Source: Trachythela sp. YZ-2020
Lineage: Eukaryota > Cnidaria > Anthozoa > Malacalcyonacea > Clavulariidae
Direction of reading: 5' to 3'
Assembly (NCBI GenBank): GCA_016169945.1
Contig: JADLSH010000164.1
Coordinates: forward strand, 310,001 to 374,000
DNA length: 64,000 nucleotides
The first letter of the stretch is position 1. Every line of letters starts with the position of its first letter. The notes under the pieces are model-generated. The model was not told where the DNA came from and made no database searches. It worked only from the letters and a program-made list of their open reading frames with translations. A program made the translations under genes and the position numbers. This document shows positions 1 to 8,900 of this stretch, piece by piece.

Positions 1-527
1 ATCCCTCTGGTAGGTTTTACGTGCTCCTCTTCTGGATGGTAACACAGTTTTCGCTTTTTGGCGGATGCTATATTACTGCCTGAAACTCTTTGTCTCTTGT
101 TTCCTCGACCTGATTGCCGTAGTAACCTCTTAACTCCCAGTTCAGCAAAGTCTTTGACAACTTCTCGTCCACGAGACTTCATTGATTTTGATACATTTTT
201 CCCATCGAGTACATCTTGACCAACTTCTGTTGCTGCTTGTAACGCTCTTTTACCAACTGTTTTAGCGCCTTGTTTGAATAAAGGTATTGCAAATCTTGCA
301 AGACTCTTGAAAATACCCCCGATTCCATATCCCCTCTGCATTCTTGCTCCATGAAATCCTTCAATACTACCACCATGTTGATTTCTTGTATAATGTTGTG
401 TCAATAGTTTTACATCTGGGACCAGTAAACCTCTGTTTCTCGCTCCAGTCAGCGCTTCTCCAGCACGTTGATTTCTTGTATAATGATCAGTAAGTAGTTT
501 TACGTCGGGAATAAGTACACCTCTCAT
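1..527 (-). CDS. Minor-capsid-like protein of the partial element copy, 3' end beyond window
   Basis: The minus-strand frame is open from an ATG at 527 to the window edge and matches the intact homologue at 3790-4290. It has the Gly/Arg-rich segment GARMQRGYGIGGIF, followed by a helix-forming region (LFKQGAKTVGKRALQAA) and a basic tail. These are traits of the pVI/pX-like minor capsid proteins seen in Polinton and adintovirus-like elements. The N-terminal module containing PDVKLLT and HYTRNQ is present twice, with a 30-residue period, but only once in the other copy. Function is inferred from resemblance and order only. Confidence 0.6.
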   Translation of the reverse strand, partial: MRGVLIPDVKLLTDHYTRNQRAGEALTGARNRGLLVPDVKLLTQHYTRNQHGGSIEGFHGARMQRGYGIGGIFKSLARFAIPLFKQGAKTVGKRALQAATEVGQDVLDGKNVSKSMKSRGREVVKDFAELGVKRLLRQSGRGNKRQRVSGSNIASAKKRKLCYHPEEEHVKPTRG

Positions 528-616
528 CTTTTCATGCGTCTTGGTCGGCTTCCAATGTTCAACTGATAGGAAAATGCTTCACTTTTATATTTTATTTGGA
601 CTCATAAAAGTACCTT

Positions 617-750
617 CTATTTGTACCCACATCTAATATTTCATCACAATGACAATGTGAACAACACGCAATCGTATGTGTAAAATCATCTTTGTAAAGT
701 GTACAATCACAAATCATACAGTGACATCCGGTAAAACTCGAATAAAAATC
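617..750 (-). pseudogene. 3' fragment of the cysteine-rich ORF, truncated at the copy junction
   Basis: The fragment corresponds to the last 45 or so codons of the gene at 3099-3701, including its CHCMICDC-type cysteine cluster and stop codon. The 5' part is absent because the neighbouring element's terminal repeat starts at 751. Confidence 0.7.
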
Positions 751-1122
751 CTTAACCTAGTAAAATATTATGCGAAATAATAACAAGTAGAAATATAGCG
801 TTCTAAAACGAGAAAAGTCTAAGAGAGGTCTAAGATCTTATAGAGCAATACAAATATATGTTTGCCAAGCGATTGTATAAACGTAGTTCTTACAGGGATT
901 TAAACCTTACCGAGTTTCAAGCGTTTTAGATGTAGCAGTGATTTTTAAGCGAGATACAAACATTGTATGCAAACACAATTCTATGCGGTTTGTAAGTCAT
1001 TTGTAAATCGTTAACAGTGATTTGAATAAATTTAGAATATATCATAGGACGGGAAAATATTGTACAATGTACACACACAGAATTCGTTTTAAAACATATT
1101 TATTGCTTAAAATTTCTTTTAC
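751..1122. repeat. Left terminal inverted repeat of the Polinton-like element
   Basis: It is a near-identical reverse complement of 4301-4670. The outer end begins CTTAACCTAGTAAAATATTA. The inner end stops just before the stop codon of the proline-rich ORF. Confidence 0.9.
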
Positions 1123-1126
1123 AACG

Positions 1127-1765
1127 TTAGTAAGGTCTGCTCCTAAGAGCATATCGTTTAGGCGTCTTTTGTGTCTGTAAAGAATTCTCATATTCTTGTC
1201 TGTCTTCGGGTGATAATCTTACTATATCCTCAGCTTTCATAGGAATATATTTTGGTCTCTCGTGAAGCAGTCTTTGTTCGTAACCTTCTCGTTGCTCTGG
1301 AGTCATCATTGCTAAATCTTTAGGTCTCCAATCAGCCGAGTCTACCCAATTGTGGAAAAAGCTGTGTTTGAGTTTGGGTCGTTCTCCTTGTGTTAGTGGT
1401 GGTGTGAGAAAGCCAGGTTTAGGAGTAGCAGGCACAGGTTGTGTCATCTCGATAGATCTAGGAGTGGTTGGTTGTGTTATCTCCATAGGTTCAGGAGCGG
1501 TTGGTGGTTCAACGATATCTGGGGTTACAACAATTGGAGGATGATGGACTGGAATATCCATCTTGTTTTTAAAAGTTAGAAATCGATTTAGTTGGTCAGA
1601 ATACAGCTTGCTTTTTTCATCCGGGGTAAGCTGTGGTGCTTTAATGATCTCTTTCATTCGCTGCTCGGTGTTATACATCGCATTTAGAAGGGGTGGTTGA
1701 CGATAAGACTGTTTCCGTACATATTCGACTAAGACCTCGCCTGGCAATGAGTCGTTGTTGATCAT
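1127..1765 (-). CDS. Proline-rich element-encoded protein of unknown function
   Basis: This is a 212-residue ORF. Residues about 1-70 are helical and charged. A Pro/Thr-rich linker follows (about 70-125, repeated EITQP/EMTQP-like units), then a basic C-terminal part. Proteins of this general make-up sit beside the packaging ATPase in related invertebrate elements, which fits its position here. Its first 95 bases overlap the end of the ATPase gene in another frame, as in compact viral genomes. I cannot assign a biochemical role. Confidence 0.6.
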   Translation of the reverse strand: MINNDSLPGEVLVEYVRKQSYRQPPLLNAMYNTEQRMKEIIKAPQLTPDEKSKLYSDQLNRFLTFKNKMDIPVHHPPIVVTPDIVEPPTAPEPMEITQPTTPRSIEMTQPVPATPKPGFLTPPLTQGERPKLKHSFFHNWVDSADWRPKDLAMMTPEQREGYEQRLLHERPKYIPMKAEDIVRLSPEDRQEYENSLQTQKTPKRYALRSRPY

Positions 1766-2459
1766 CCGTTGTAGGTTTTAAATCCAACATTAAATACCCA
1801 TGAGGACGGCTCGTAGCGTCTTCATAACTTCTCATAAACTCTCCGACTTTGCCAGGATTAATTTGTCTTGCAAGCATAGAGATTTGTTGCTTATCTCTCG
1901 GTGACTTAAACAACACGATATAATGAGCGTTGAGACTAATATTTCTCATTTCTTTGCCTTGATGAAATATATTTTGGACAATGTAGATGACGGACAAATT
2001 TCTGTGATGACTCCCTTTTGTGAAAAGATCAGCTATACGTTTATCCTTGCCAGATTGTGCCATGAGATCATCTACTACGATCAAATTGCGTTGAGAAACA
2101 TCTAGGTAATCTACCTTGTCAATATCTTCAGGTATTCCTTCATTGAATTCTATTCCAGGCATTGTTCTCATCATATCAAAATAGGATGGCTGCCATTGAC
2201 CATAACACCAGATGATACGCTGAGGAGGTGGACTTATGGTTTTCTGGGCATTCTCCAATAGACTTTTCACCCATACAGTTTTGCCACTTTGAGTACATCC
2301 TGCTACGATACAAGTAAAGGGATGTTGCAGAACTGTAGATCCATCAACTAATATGCGAGCATTCTCTGTTGGTTTTTGACCATGGACCGCCCTTCGATGT
2401 CGATGTAGATTGAACGACTTAGAGAAATATTTTCCACAGATATGACACAGATGAGACAT
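1671..2459 (-). CDS. A32/FtsK-like DNA-packaging ATPase with N-terminal C2H2 finger
   Basis: Translation probably starts at the ATG at 2459 (MSHLCHICGKYF). Residues about 4-26 form a C2H2 finger (CHICGKYF, then HRHRRAVH). The Walker A motif is AGCTQSGKT at about 53-61. Walker B is NLIVVDDLM, followed by an asparagine-containing sensor segment (VIYIVQNIFH). This is the layout of genome-packaging ATPases of the HerA/FtsK superfamily found in Polintons and adintoviruses, where the enzyme pumps DNA into capsids. All nucleotide-binding motifs look intact. The gene is transcribed away from the tandem repeats at 2529-2666, divergently from the gene at 2747. Confidence 0.85.
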   Translation of the reverse strand: MSHLCHICGKYFSKSFNLHRHRRAVHGQKPTENARILVDGSTVLQHPFTCIVAGCTQSGKTVWVKSLLENAQKTISPPPQRIIWCYGQWQPSYFDMMRTMPGIEFNEGIPEDIDKVDYLDVSQRNLIVVDDLMAQSGKDKRIADLFTKGSHHRNLSVIYIVQNIFHQGKEMRNISLNAHYIVLFKSPRDKQQISMLARQINPGKVGEFMRSYEDATSRPHGYLMLDLKPTTDDQQRLIARRGLSRICTETVLSSTTPSKCDV

Positions 2460-2528
2460 GTTTACTCTACGAAGGACTGATAGATAATGAATTCCCACTT
2501 AAACTTTTATGACTTATAAACATACCTC

Positions 2529-2666
2529 CGAGCCGAGCGAGCTTAGCTCCATATCGAGCGAGCTTAGCTCCAAATCGAGCGAGCTTAGCTCCATATCGAG
2601 CGAGCTTAGCTCCAAATCGAGCGAGCTTAGCTCCAAATCGAGCGAGCTTAGCTCCATATCGAGCTC
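2529..2666. repeat. 21-bp tandem repeat array in the divergent intergenic region
   Basis: The unit CGAGCGAGCTTAGCTCC plus ATAT or AAAT recurs about six and a half times. Each unit contains the near-palindrome GAGCTTAGCTC. The array is the only long spacer of the element and separates the leftward ATPase from the rightward genes, so it is placed like a bidirectional promoter or an iteron-type origin. Both roles are inferences. Confidence 0.9.
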
Positions 2667-2746
2667 TAAGATGTAAGAACCATATCTTCATATATATGCA
2701 CGTTTTTCAATCAGGTCTTCATTACGTTGTTGACCTTCGAGCAGAT

Positions 2747-3061
2747 ATGACTAACATTCCCAAGCACAGATCGTTTATAGAGCTCCTATGTACTTCTTAT
2801 CCAACTCAACAACAAGCTCTGTTGAGATCTACATCTCATGAACAGATTCGGTTTCTATGTAATTGTGTGAAAAGTTTTATGAACCTCGCACTTCCTAAAC
2901 ACACAATGGATAAACTTAGACCTTTTGAACACGATATTATTCATCTGACTAACAAAAATAAAAGTGTTAAAACAAAAAGGAAGATACTTGTTCAGCATGG
3001 AAATGGTTTTCTAGGATTGGTACTGGCTCCAATCTTAGAAGGACTTGCAGAATTGGTATAA
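2747..3061 (+). CDS. Small capsid-associated-type protein with hydrophobic C-terminus
   Basis: This ORF has about 104 residues from the ATG at 2747; an upstream in-frame ATG at 2696 would add 17. The N-terminal half is helical (FIELLCTSYPTQQQALL). A basic segment follows (KNKSVKTKRKILVQHGNG), then a short hydrophobic tail (LGLVLAPILEGLAELV). Proteins with this helical-basic-hydrophobic order are commonly found next to minor capsid genes in invertebrate Polinton-like elements. The hydrophobic end suggests membrane or capsid contact. The assignment rests on layout rather than a named domain. Confidence 0.55.
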   Translation: MTNIPKHRSFIELLCTSYPTQQQALLRSTSHEQIRFLCNCVKSFMNLALPKHTMDKLRPFEHDIIHLTNKNKSVKTKRKILVQHGNGFLGLVLAPILEGLAELV

Positions 3062-3098
3062 AATGATCAAAATTAAATTCATATCCATCATTCCAACC

Positions 3099-3701
3099 AT
3101 GGATAGCACCAAAAGATCATCTCCTGAACAGTGGCGACTTCAAGACATTCTTCATTATCTTGACAATGAAAATAGTTATGGCGCCGAAGAAATCCTTCAC
3201 TCTATTCTCACATCTACGGACATTTTGACGTGGAATACAAAAGGAGAGATCGTCTACAGAGGACATGATATACGTGGAACTGATATTGTAAACATTCTAA
3301 AATATTGCACGAGGCCTTTTCATCCTTATATTCCAGAACCTTATGGATTGAGTATATTTCTCAAAGGTCTTGCGGCATTGGAAATTGATAAAAGTCTTAT
3401 CACCAACGGGCGGGTCCTCGCAATGCTAGCACGGATGGAGTCACGGCAAGATGAAGATATTGAGGATTCGTCTGAAGATATAAAATGTAACAATTGTGAA
3501 AATTGTTTACAGATATGTCAATTGGGTACATGCCCTATCTGTACATGGACGGATTTTTATTCCAGTTTTACCGGATGTCACTGTATGATTTGTGATTGTA
3601 CACTTAACAAAGATGATTTCACACATACGATTGCGTGTTGTTCACATTGTTATTGTGATGAAATATTAGACGTCCGTACAAATAGACGTCCGTACAAATA
3701 G
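3099..3701 (+). CDS. Cysteine-rich element protein, function unknown
   Basis: The likely start is the ATG at 3099 (MDSTKRSS), giving about 200 residues. An in-frame start at 3045 would overlap the previous gene. Residues about 10-110 are a conserved-looking globular region (LQDILHYLDNE, then FLKGLAALEI). The C-terminal 80 residues carry paired cysteines (CNNCENC, CPIC, CHCMICDC, CCSHCYC), suggesting one or more zinc sites. It is placed between the small hydrophobic-tailed gene and the minor-capsid gene, in one rightward cluster. Confidence 0.6.
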   Translation: MDSTKRSSPEQWRLQDILHYLDNENSYGAEEILHSILTSTDILTWNTKGEIVYRGHDIRGTDIVNILKYCTRPFHPYIPEPYGLSIFLKGLAALEIDKSLITNGRVLAMLARMESRQDEDIEDSSEDIKCNNCENCLQICQLGTCPICTWTDFYSSFTGCHCMICDCTLNKDDFTHTIACCSHCYCDEILDVRTNRRPYK

Positions 3702-3789
3702 AAGTCACTTTTATGATTCAAATAAAATACACAAGTGAAGCATCCTCCCATCAGTTGAACATTGGAAGCCGACCAAGACACATAAAAAG

Positions 3790-4290
3790 ATGAGGAGTGT
3801 ACTTATCCCTGACGTAAAGCTACTAACTGAACATTACACAAGAAATCAGCGTGGTGGTAGTATTGAAGGATTTCATGGAGCAAGAATGCAGAGGGGATAT
3901 GGAATCGGGGGTATTTTCAGAAGCCTTGCTAGATTTGCAATACCTTTATTCAAACAAGGCGCTAAAACAGTTGGTAAAAGAGCGTTACAAGCAGCAACGG
4001 AAGTTGGTCAAGATGTACTCGATGGGAAAAATGTATCAAAATCAATAAAGTCTCGTGGACGGGAAGTTGTCAAAGACTTTGCCGAACAGGGAGCAAAGAC
4101 GTTACTACGACAATCAGGCCGAGGAAATAAGAGACGAAAAAATTCACGCAGTAATATACCATCCACCAAAAGGAAAAGACTGTGTTTCAATATAGACGAT
4201 GAGGATAGAAGACCAACAAGGTGGATAAGGAATGATGAAAGTAGCGACGAAAATGACTCGGACAGTGAATATTCCCAAGATGACATTTAA
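3790..4290 (+). CDS. Minor-capsid-like protein (pVI/pX type)
   Basis: This is a 166-residue ORF. It starts with the short module PDVKLLTEHYTRNQ, then GARMQRGYGIGGIFRSLARF, an Ala/Lys helix and a very basic segment (GRGNKRRKN). The tail from about residue 140 is strongly acidic (SSDENDSDSE). The Gly-rich start and basic middle match minor capsid or core proteins of adenovirus-like lineages, which would line the capsid interior and bind DNA. The stop codon is 10 bases from the right terminal repeat. Confidence 0.65.
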   Translation: MRSVLIPDVKLLTEHYTRNQRGGSIEGFHGARMQRGYGIGGIFRSLARFAIPLFKQGAKTVGKRALQAATEVGQDVLDGKNVSKSIKSRGREVVKDFAEQGAKTLLRQSGRGNKRRKNSRSNIPSTKRKRLCFNIDDEDRRPTRWIRNDESSDENDSDSEYSQDDI

Positions 4291-4300
4291 GACACTTTGT

Positions 4301-4670
4301 AAAAGAAATTTTAAGCAATAAATATGTTTTAAAACGAATTCTGTGTGTGTACATTGTACAATATTTTCCCGTCCTATGATATATTCTAAATTTATTCAAA
4401 TCACTGTTAACGATTTACAAATGACTTACAAACCGCATAGAATTGTGTTTGCATACAATGTTTGTATCTCGCTTAAAAATCACTGCTACATCTAAAACGC
4501 TTGAAACTCGGTAAGGTTTAAATCCCTGTAAGAACTACGTTTATACAATCGCTTGGCAAACATATATTTGTATTGCTCTATAAGATCTTAGACCTCTCTT
4601 AGACTTTTCTCGTTTTAGAACGCTATATTTCTACTTGTTATTATTTCGCATAATATTTTACTAGGTTAAG
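4301..4670. repeat. Right terminal inverted repeat of the Polinton-like element
   Basis: It pairs with 751-1122 as a reverse complement with few mismatches and ends TACTAGGTTAAG. Sequence beyond 4670 has no counterpart on the left. Confidence 0.9.
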
Positions 4671-5771
4671 CGTCGCTATATAGTTGTCTAAGCCGTCTTG
4701 TTTAAGGTGATATTAGATACGAGAATATATTTACTCTTTGTCGAAACGGACTGTGTTTGGAACACAACGCTTGTGACTGTGTTTGGAACACAACGCTTGG
4801 CAAAATATATAGGAAAGGTCTAGCTATTGTGATGGTTCAGTTTAATGATTGTTTCGCCCAAACAAGTCTTTTGACTTAATCTTTTAATGAGTTAAGCTAT
4901 TGTGTCTTTAGTTTAACTTAGCATCAAAATATTTATGTTTCTAACGCTTTAATGTTTGTAAATCTCACTTGTACAGGCTTTACTAAATAAACGCTTAAAA
5001 ACTTATTAGTATTGGTCGACTCAGAAAGAAATACTTCACTATATACGAGATTGAAGGAGTCAATACATAATTAATGAATGTTTATGTTAATGATGAGTTG
5101 TGTTTGCGCCTCCCCTATATGATAGTGTTTGCGGCCCCCTTGCATACTAATTAGTGTGGGCCCCTGCGGCCCCCAGCTAATGACCACGTGCCATGCTGAG
5201 TTCAGCTTAATGACTGTTTCGCCCAAACTCACCTTGTATATCATTATGACGTCAATACATAATTATGTTAATGATGTTGCACACCCTCAAAACTCTCGCA
5301 CACCCTCGCACACCCTCAAAAAAGGGGCTCGAAAACCACCTCTACTACTACTAACGTATGCCTTTGAAAACCGATCCCATAATGGTCACATACTTTAGTC
5401 CATGAGTCCACTCATTCGCATGCGTCAGGTGGAGGATTGTATTCTGTATTCTTATTAGAGTAACGAAATTCCTTTTTGTGCTGGTTTAACTATTATAATT
5501 TTTTGGCTATTAAGCCCCAAGGATTTAAAGTTTCATACATAGAAATCCCTCGGATGAAAAAGGCTTACAAGGCTCTTTCCCTTGCTTGTCCATAAAATAA
5601 TATACAAAGAGTGAACAATGTTGTTTTTTGGTGTTATACTTCGGCTAACGTTAAACATTTTAGTCGTTATTGAAAAAGTCCTGGAATTTTAAACAAGTTA
5701 TAACAATGGTATGGTTAATCGTGAAATTATTTATATAATCACAACAAGATCTCAAAGACAATTGTTCGTAC
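4671..5771. other. Non-coding stretch with degenerate direct repeats
   Basis: I see no gene here. A 26-bp unit (GACTGTGTTTGGAACACAAC plus CGCTTG) is doubled at about 4749-4800. Two longer degenerate direct copies occur at about 4850-5090 and 5200-5280, sharing GTTTCGCCCAAAC and GTCAATACATAATTA. A CACACCCTC repeat follows at 5279-5320. Part of this may be an unrecognised transposon end, and the rest is intron or flank of the RNF213 gene. Confidence 0.5.
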
Positions 5772-5960
5772 CTCTCGTCAGATGAATATTCAGGCTTTGC
5801 TTCCGAGAAGAGTTTGACCCAGGCCTCCAGTTCTTTAACTAACCGAGCTTGACGTTTTGTTAAACCAGTCGACATTACAAGTAAATGCTTTTCCAGTCGA
5901 TTGATAAGAGGAATTGGAAAACGTTGATAAACGACATCTTTTTCAGCAACAACAATCAAT
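5772..5960 (-). CDS. RNF213: RNF213 exon 32 (FPIPLINRLEKH region)
   Basis: The acceptor is TTGTATAG at 5961-5962. The exon encodes LIVVAEKDVVYQRFPIPLIN and NRLEKHLLVMSTGLTKRQ, a strongly conserved RNF213 segment after AAA4. The donor GAGAG/GTACGA at 5771 is the best of several and is less certain than the others. The next exon is not in the window. Confidence 0.85.
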
Positions 5961-8900
5961 CTATACAAAATAAATATCATTTTATAACAAGCATTTCATT
6001 ACGAGGAAAAATTTCAAGACTTTCTTTAGAATGCATGTTATTGAAGAGAGTATAATTGGCATGCAACCGTACCTACATCCTAACTTTCCTCATTACCTTT
6101 TGTAAAAAGTGCAAAATAATTATTTGTCGTTGAGTCTAAATTTAAATAAAAACCCTTCCGTTTTTTTGTGCGTTCAAGGGTTTCGAATTTTCAGAACGTG
6201 CATATAGGAGTCAGGAATGTATAGATACTTGCTAGGGGAGAGTGCTGTCAACATAGATCCCTTTTTCTATACAACGACGTATGACTCTTGTCGATAGTGT
6301 GTATCTCTCTTTCTCTTCGTATCATCACATTTCACGAACACTGTATCGCCCTCATGAATGGTTGAAGGTCGAACATATGCTTTCGCATCCGCATATTTCT
6401 TCATCTTCGACTTCGCTTTGCGATCGTTCTCCTCAACTGCTAGGTCTTGTAGATTCTTTTCCATTTCGGGTAACTTTGTCTTTAGTGCTCGACCAAACAA
6501 CGCAGTCGCTGGGGGAACTTTCGTCGTAGTGTGAGGAGTTGCTCTGAAGTTTCTGAGGAAACGATACATTTCTTGTTTCCAATTCTTGTGCTCCACTGTC
6601 GCCGTTTTGATCACTTTCTTTATCGTTCTTACGCCATTTGCTCTTGGCCACCTTGGAGTTATCTTTCGATGCTTGAAACCGAGGACTTGCGCAAATGACT
6701 GAAACTCGTGGCTGCTGAAAGGCGGTCCGTTGTCCGTCTTTACTACGTCTGGTATTCCGAATTCAGAGAACACTTTGTCTACCCTTGGAATCACTGTGTT
6801 AGCTGACGTGGACTTGACCGTTTCGACGACCGGATATCTGGAGTAGTCATCCGTGATTATCAGGAGATACTCGCTGTTCGGAAGCTCTGCAAAGTCCATG
6901 CTGACTTCCGACCATGGGGCTTTCGGTAGTGGAGACATATTGAGTGGTTCACGTTTGGACTCAGGCGTTGAGATCAAACACGCACTGCATGACTGGACTT
7001 TCTTCTCCACCATCTTGTCGATGCCAGGGAACCACACCTTTTCGCGTGTGAGTGACTTTGTTTTCACGACCCCTTGATGGCCTTCGTGTGCTAAGCTTGC
7101 CACGCGCTCTTGCAGTTTTCTGGGGATGATTATTCTTGTTCCTCGAAGAATTATCTGTACTGTCGTGCCTACTGTAAGCGCATCTTTTACCTTCTGCAAC
7201 GAGTTATAAGCTACGCTGTCCACATCTGATTGCTTAGTTCCTTCCTGCCAGTTATTTGTCGCAATTGCCTTCGACATCACTTGTAATGTCGCGTCGGCTT
7301 TGGTAGCTTCTTCGATTTCCTGGACCATCAGTGCTTTGGCGTTGATGTCATGGTGATGTAGTTAACATACTCTTCTGCGATCTTCTGTTCTCGGCTAGCT
7401 GTGGTTTGTTGTTTGGAGGGATGGCGTGACAAGTAATCTGAGGGGTTTCCTTCTCCTTTTCGATAACGCACGGTTAGTTGGTAACGCTGAAGTCGAAGAG
7501 CCCATCTCTCTATTCTTGCGGGAGGTTTCGAACTTGGGTTGCCATAGATAGACACTAGAGGCTTGTGATCCGTGTAGACTGTCACAGACTTTCCATAGAT
7601 GTACAGATGAAGGTGTTCGCAGGCCCAGACGATGCCAAGGGCCTCGTGTTCCATCTGACTGTAGCGCTGCTCCGTCTCGGACAAGGAACGACTAGCATAG
7701 GTGACAACGTGTTTAGTTCCAGTTTCTCCATCTACTTGTAAGAGGATGGCAGCTACTCCCACACAGGACTGGCGTCGACCGAGATTTCGGTTTCTTTGGC
7801 TGGGTCAAAGTAAGCCGTTACCGGTGCATTCAGCAAGGCTTCCTTTAGTTGGTCCACTGCTCTGTCGTGCTGTGACGTCCATTCCCAAGGTTGATCTTTG
7901 TGGGTTAGCTTGCGTAGTGGTTCGGTCTTGGTTGCATAGTCGGGGATGAATCTCGAACAATAATTGGTCATTCCCAACAGGCTTCGTACTTTGGATGCAG
8001 ACGTTGGTGTCTGTAGGTTGACGATGTCTTCAATCTTCTTGGGATCTGGTGTGATACCATCTCCAGAAAAGACATAACCAAATAACTCGAGCTTGCGTTT
8101 GCCATACTCGCACTTGTTCTTGTTCAGTGTTAGACCACGTTCTTTGAGCCTTTTGAAGACAGCCTCTAGGCTTTGATCGTGCGCGCTTTGCGTCTTTCCG
8201 AACACTAGGATGTCGTCACTAATGTTGAGAGCCCCGGGGATGCCTTCGAGAGTTTCACTAATGACTTTCTGAAAAACTTCTGCTGCGCTTGAAATGCCAA
8301 AGTTCAGTCTCTTATATCGCATTAGACCCAGGTGCGTACCAAAATTGGTGATGTACCGTGATTCTGGTGCTAACTCGAGCTGGTTGTAACCTTGGTTTAG
8401 ATACAATTTGCTGAATACTTTAGCACCATTCAAGTCACCGATTATCTCTTTGATTGTAGGCGTTACATGGCGTTCCCGTTTGATGGCTTGATTCGCTTGA
8501 CGCATGTCTACACACACACACACGAACGTTTCCAAGAGACTTGGGCTTGGGGGCTACGACTATAGGCGATACCCATGGCGTTGGACCTTCGATACGCTCG
8601 ACAACTCCGAGTGCTTCGTCTCGCTTTAGTTGCTCTTCTAACTGCTGACGTACGTAAAATGGAACCTTTCGGTGAGGTTGTGCGACTGGTGGGACACTCT
8701 CGTCGATATGGAGTTTAATCTGGTACCCTTTTAATTTACCGAGTCCATGGAATAGTTCGTCATATTTCTTGATCAGCTGTTCGGTTTTTGGAGAATTTTC
8801 TTCATTGACTTTGTGCACTGCTTTCAAGAGTCCGAGTTCTTGTGATATTTTCCAGCTGAGCAGCGAGCCACCTGATCCCTGGACTACGTAGAGTTTATCT

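Larger units (their letters stand above)
1..750 (-). mobile_element. Partial inverted copy of the Polinton/adintovirus-like element
   Basis: This stretch is a diverged reverse complement of about 3552-4290 of the neighbouring element. It carries the 3' end of the cysteine-rich gene and most of the minor-capsid-like gene, both on the minus strand. It runs off the window at base 1 and stops abruptly at 750, where the left terminal repeat of the complete copy begins. The two copies therefore lie in opposite orientation with a sharp junction. Relative to the other copy it carries a 90-bp in-frame duplication and many substitutions. Confidence 0.85.
751..4670. mobile_element. Compact Polinton/adintovirus-like element with terminal inverted repeats
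   Basis: Inverted repeats of about 370 bp at 751-1122 and 4301-4670 bound five ORFs: packaging-type ATPase, proline-rich ORF, a small hydrophobic-tailed ORF, a cysteine-rich ORF and a minor-capsid-like ORF. ATPase plus minor-capsid-like gene between long TIRs is the Polinton/adintovirus pattern. No protein-primed DNA polymerase, retroviral-type integrase, protease or major capsid gene is present. The unit is therefore either a reduced element mobilised in trans or an internal-deletion derivative. Five open frames argue against long decay. No clear target duplication is visible because the left flank is another copy. Confidence 0.75.

Noticed and set aside
179..376. 65-codon minus-strand frame
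   Set aside because: It is a shadow in another frame of the minor-capsid-like gene that is open from 527 to the window edge. The homologous shadow recurs at 3851-4048.
2467..2691. 74-codon frame with repeated RFGAKLA/RYGAKLA units
   Set aside because: It is produced by the 21-bp tandem array, whose period is a multiple of three, and has no match to a protein family.
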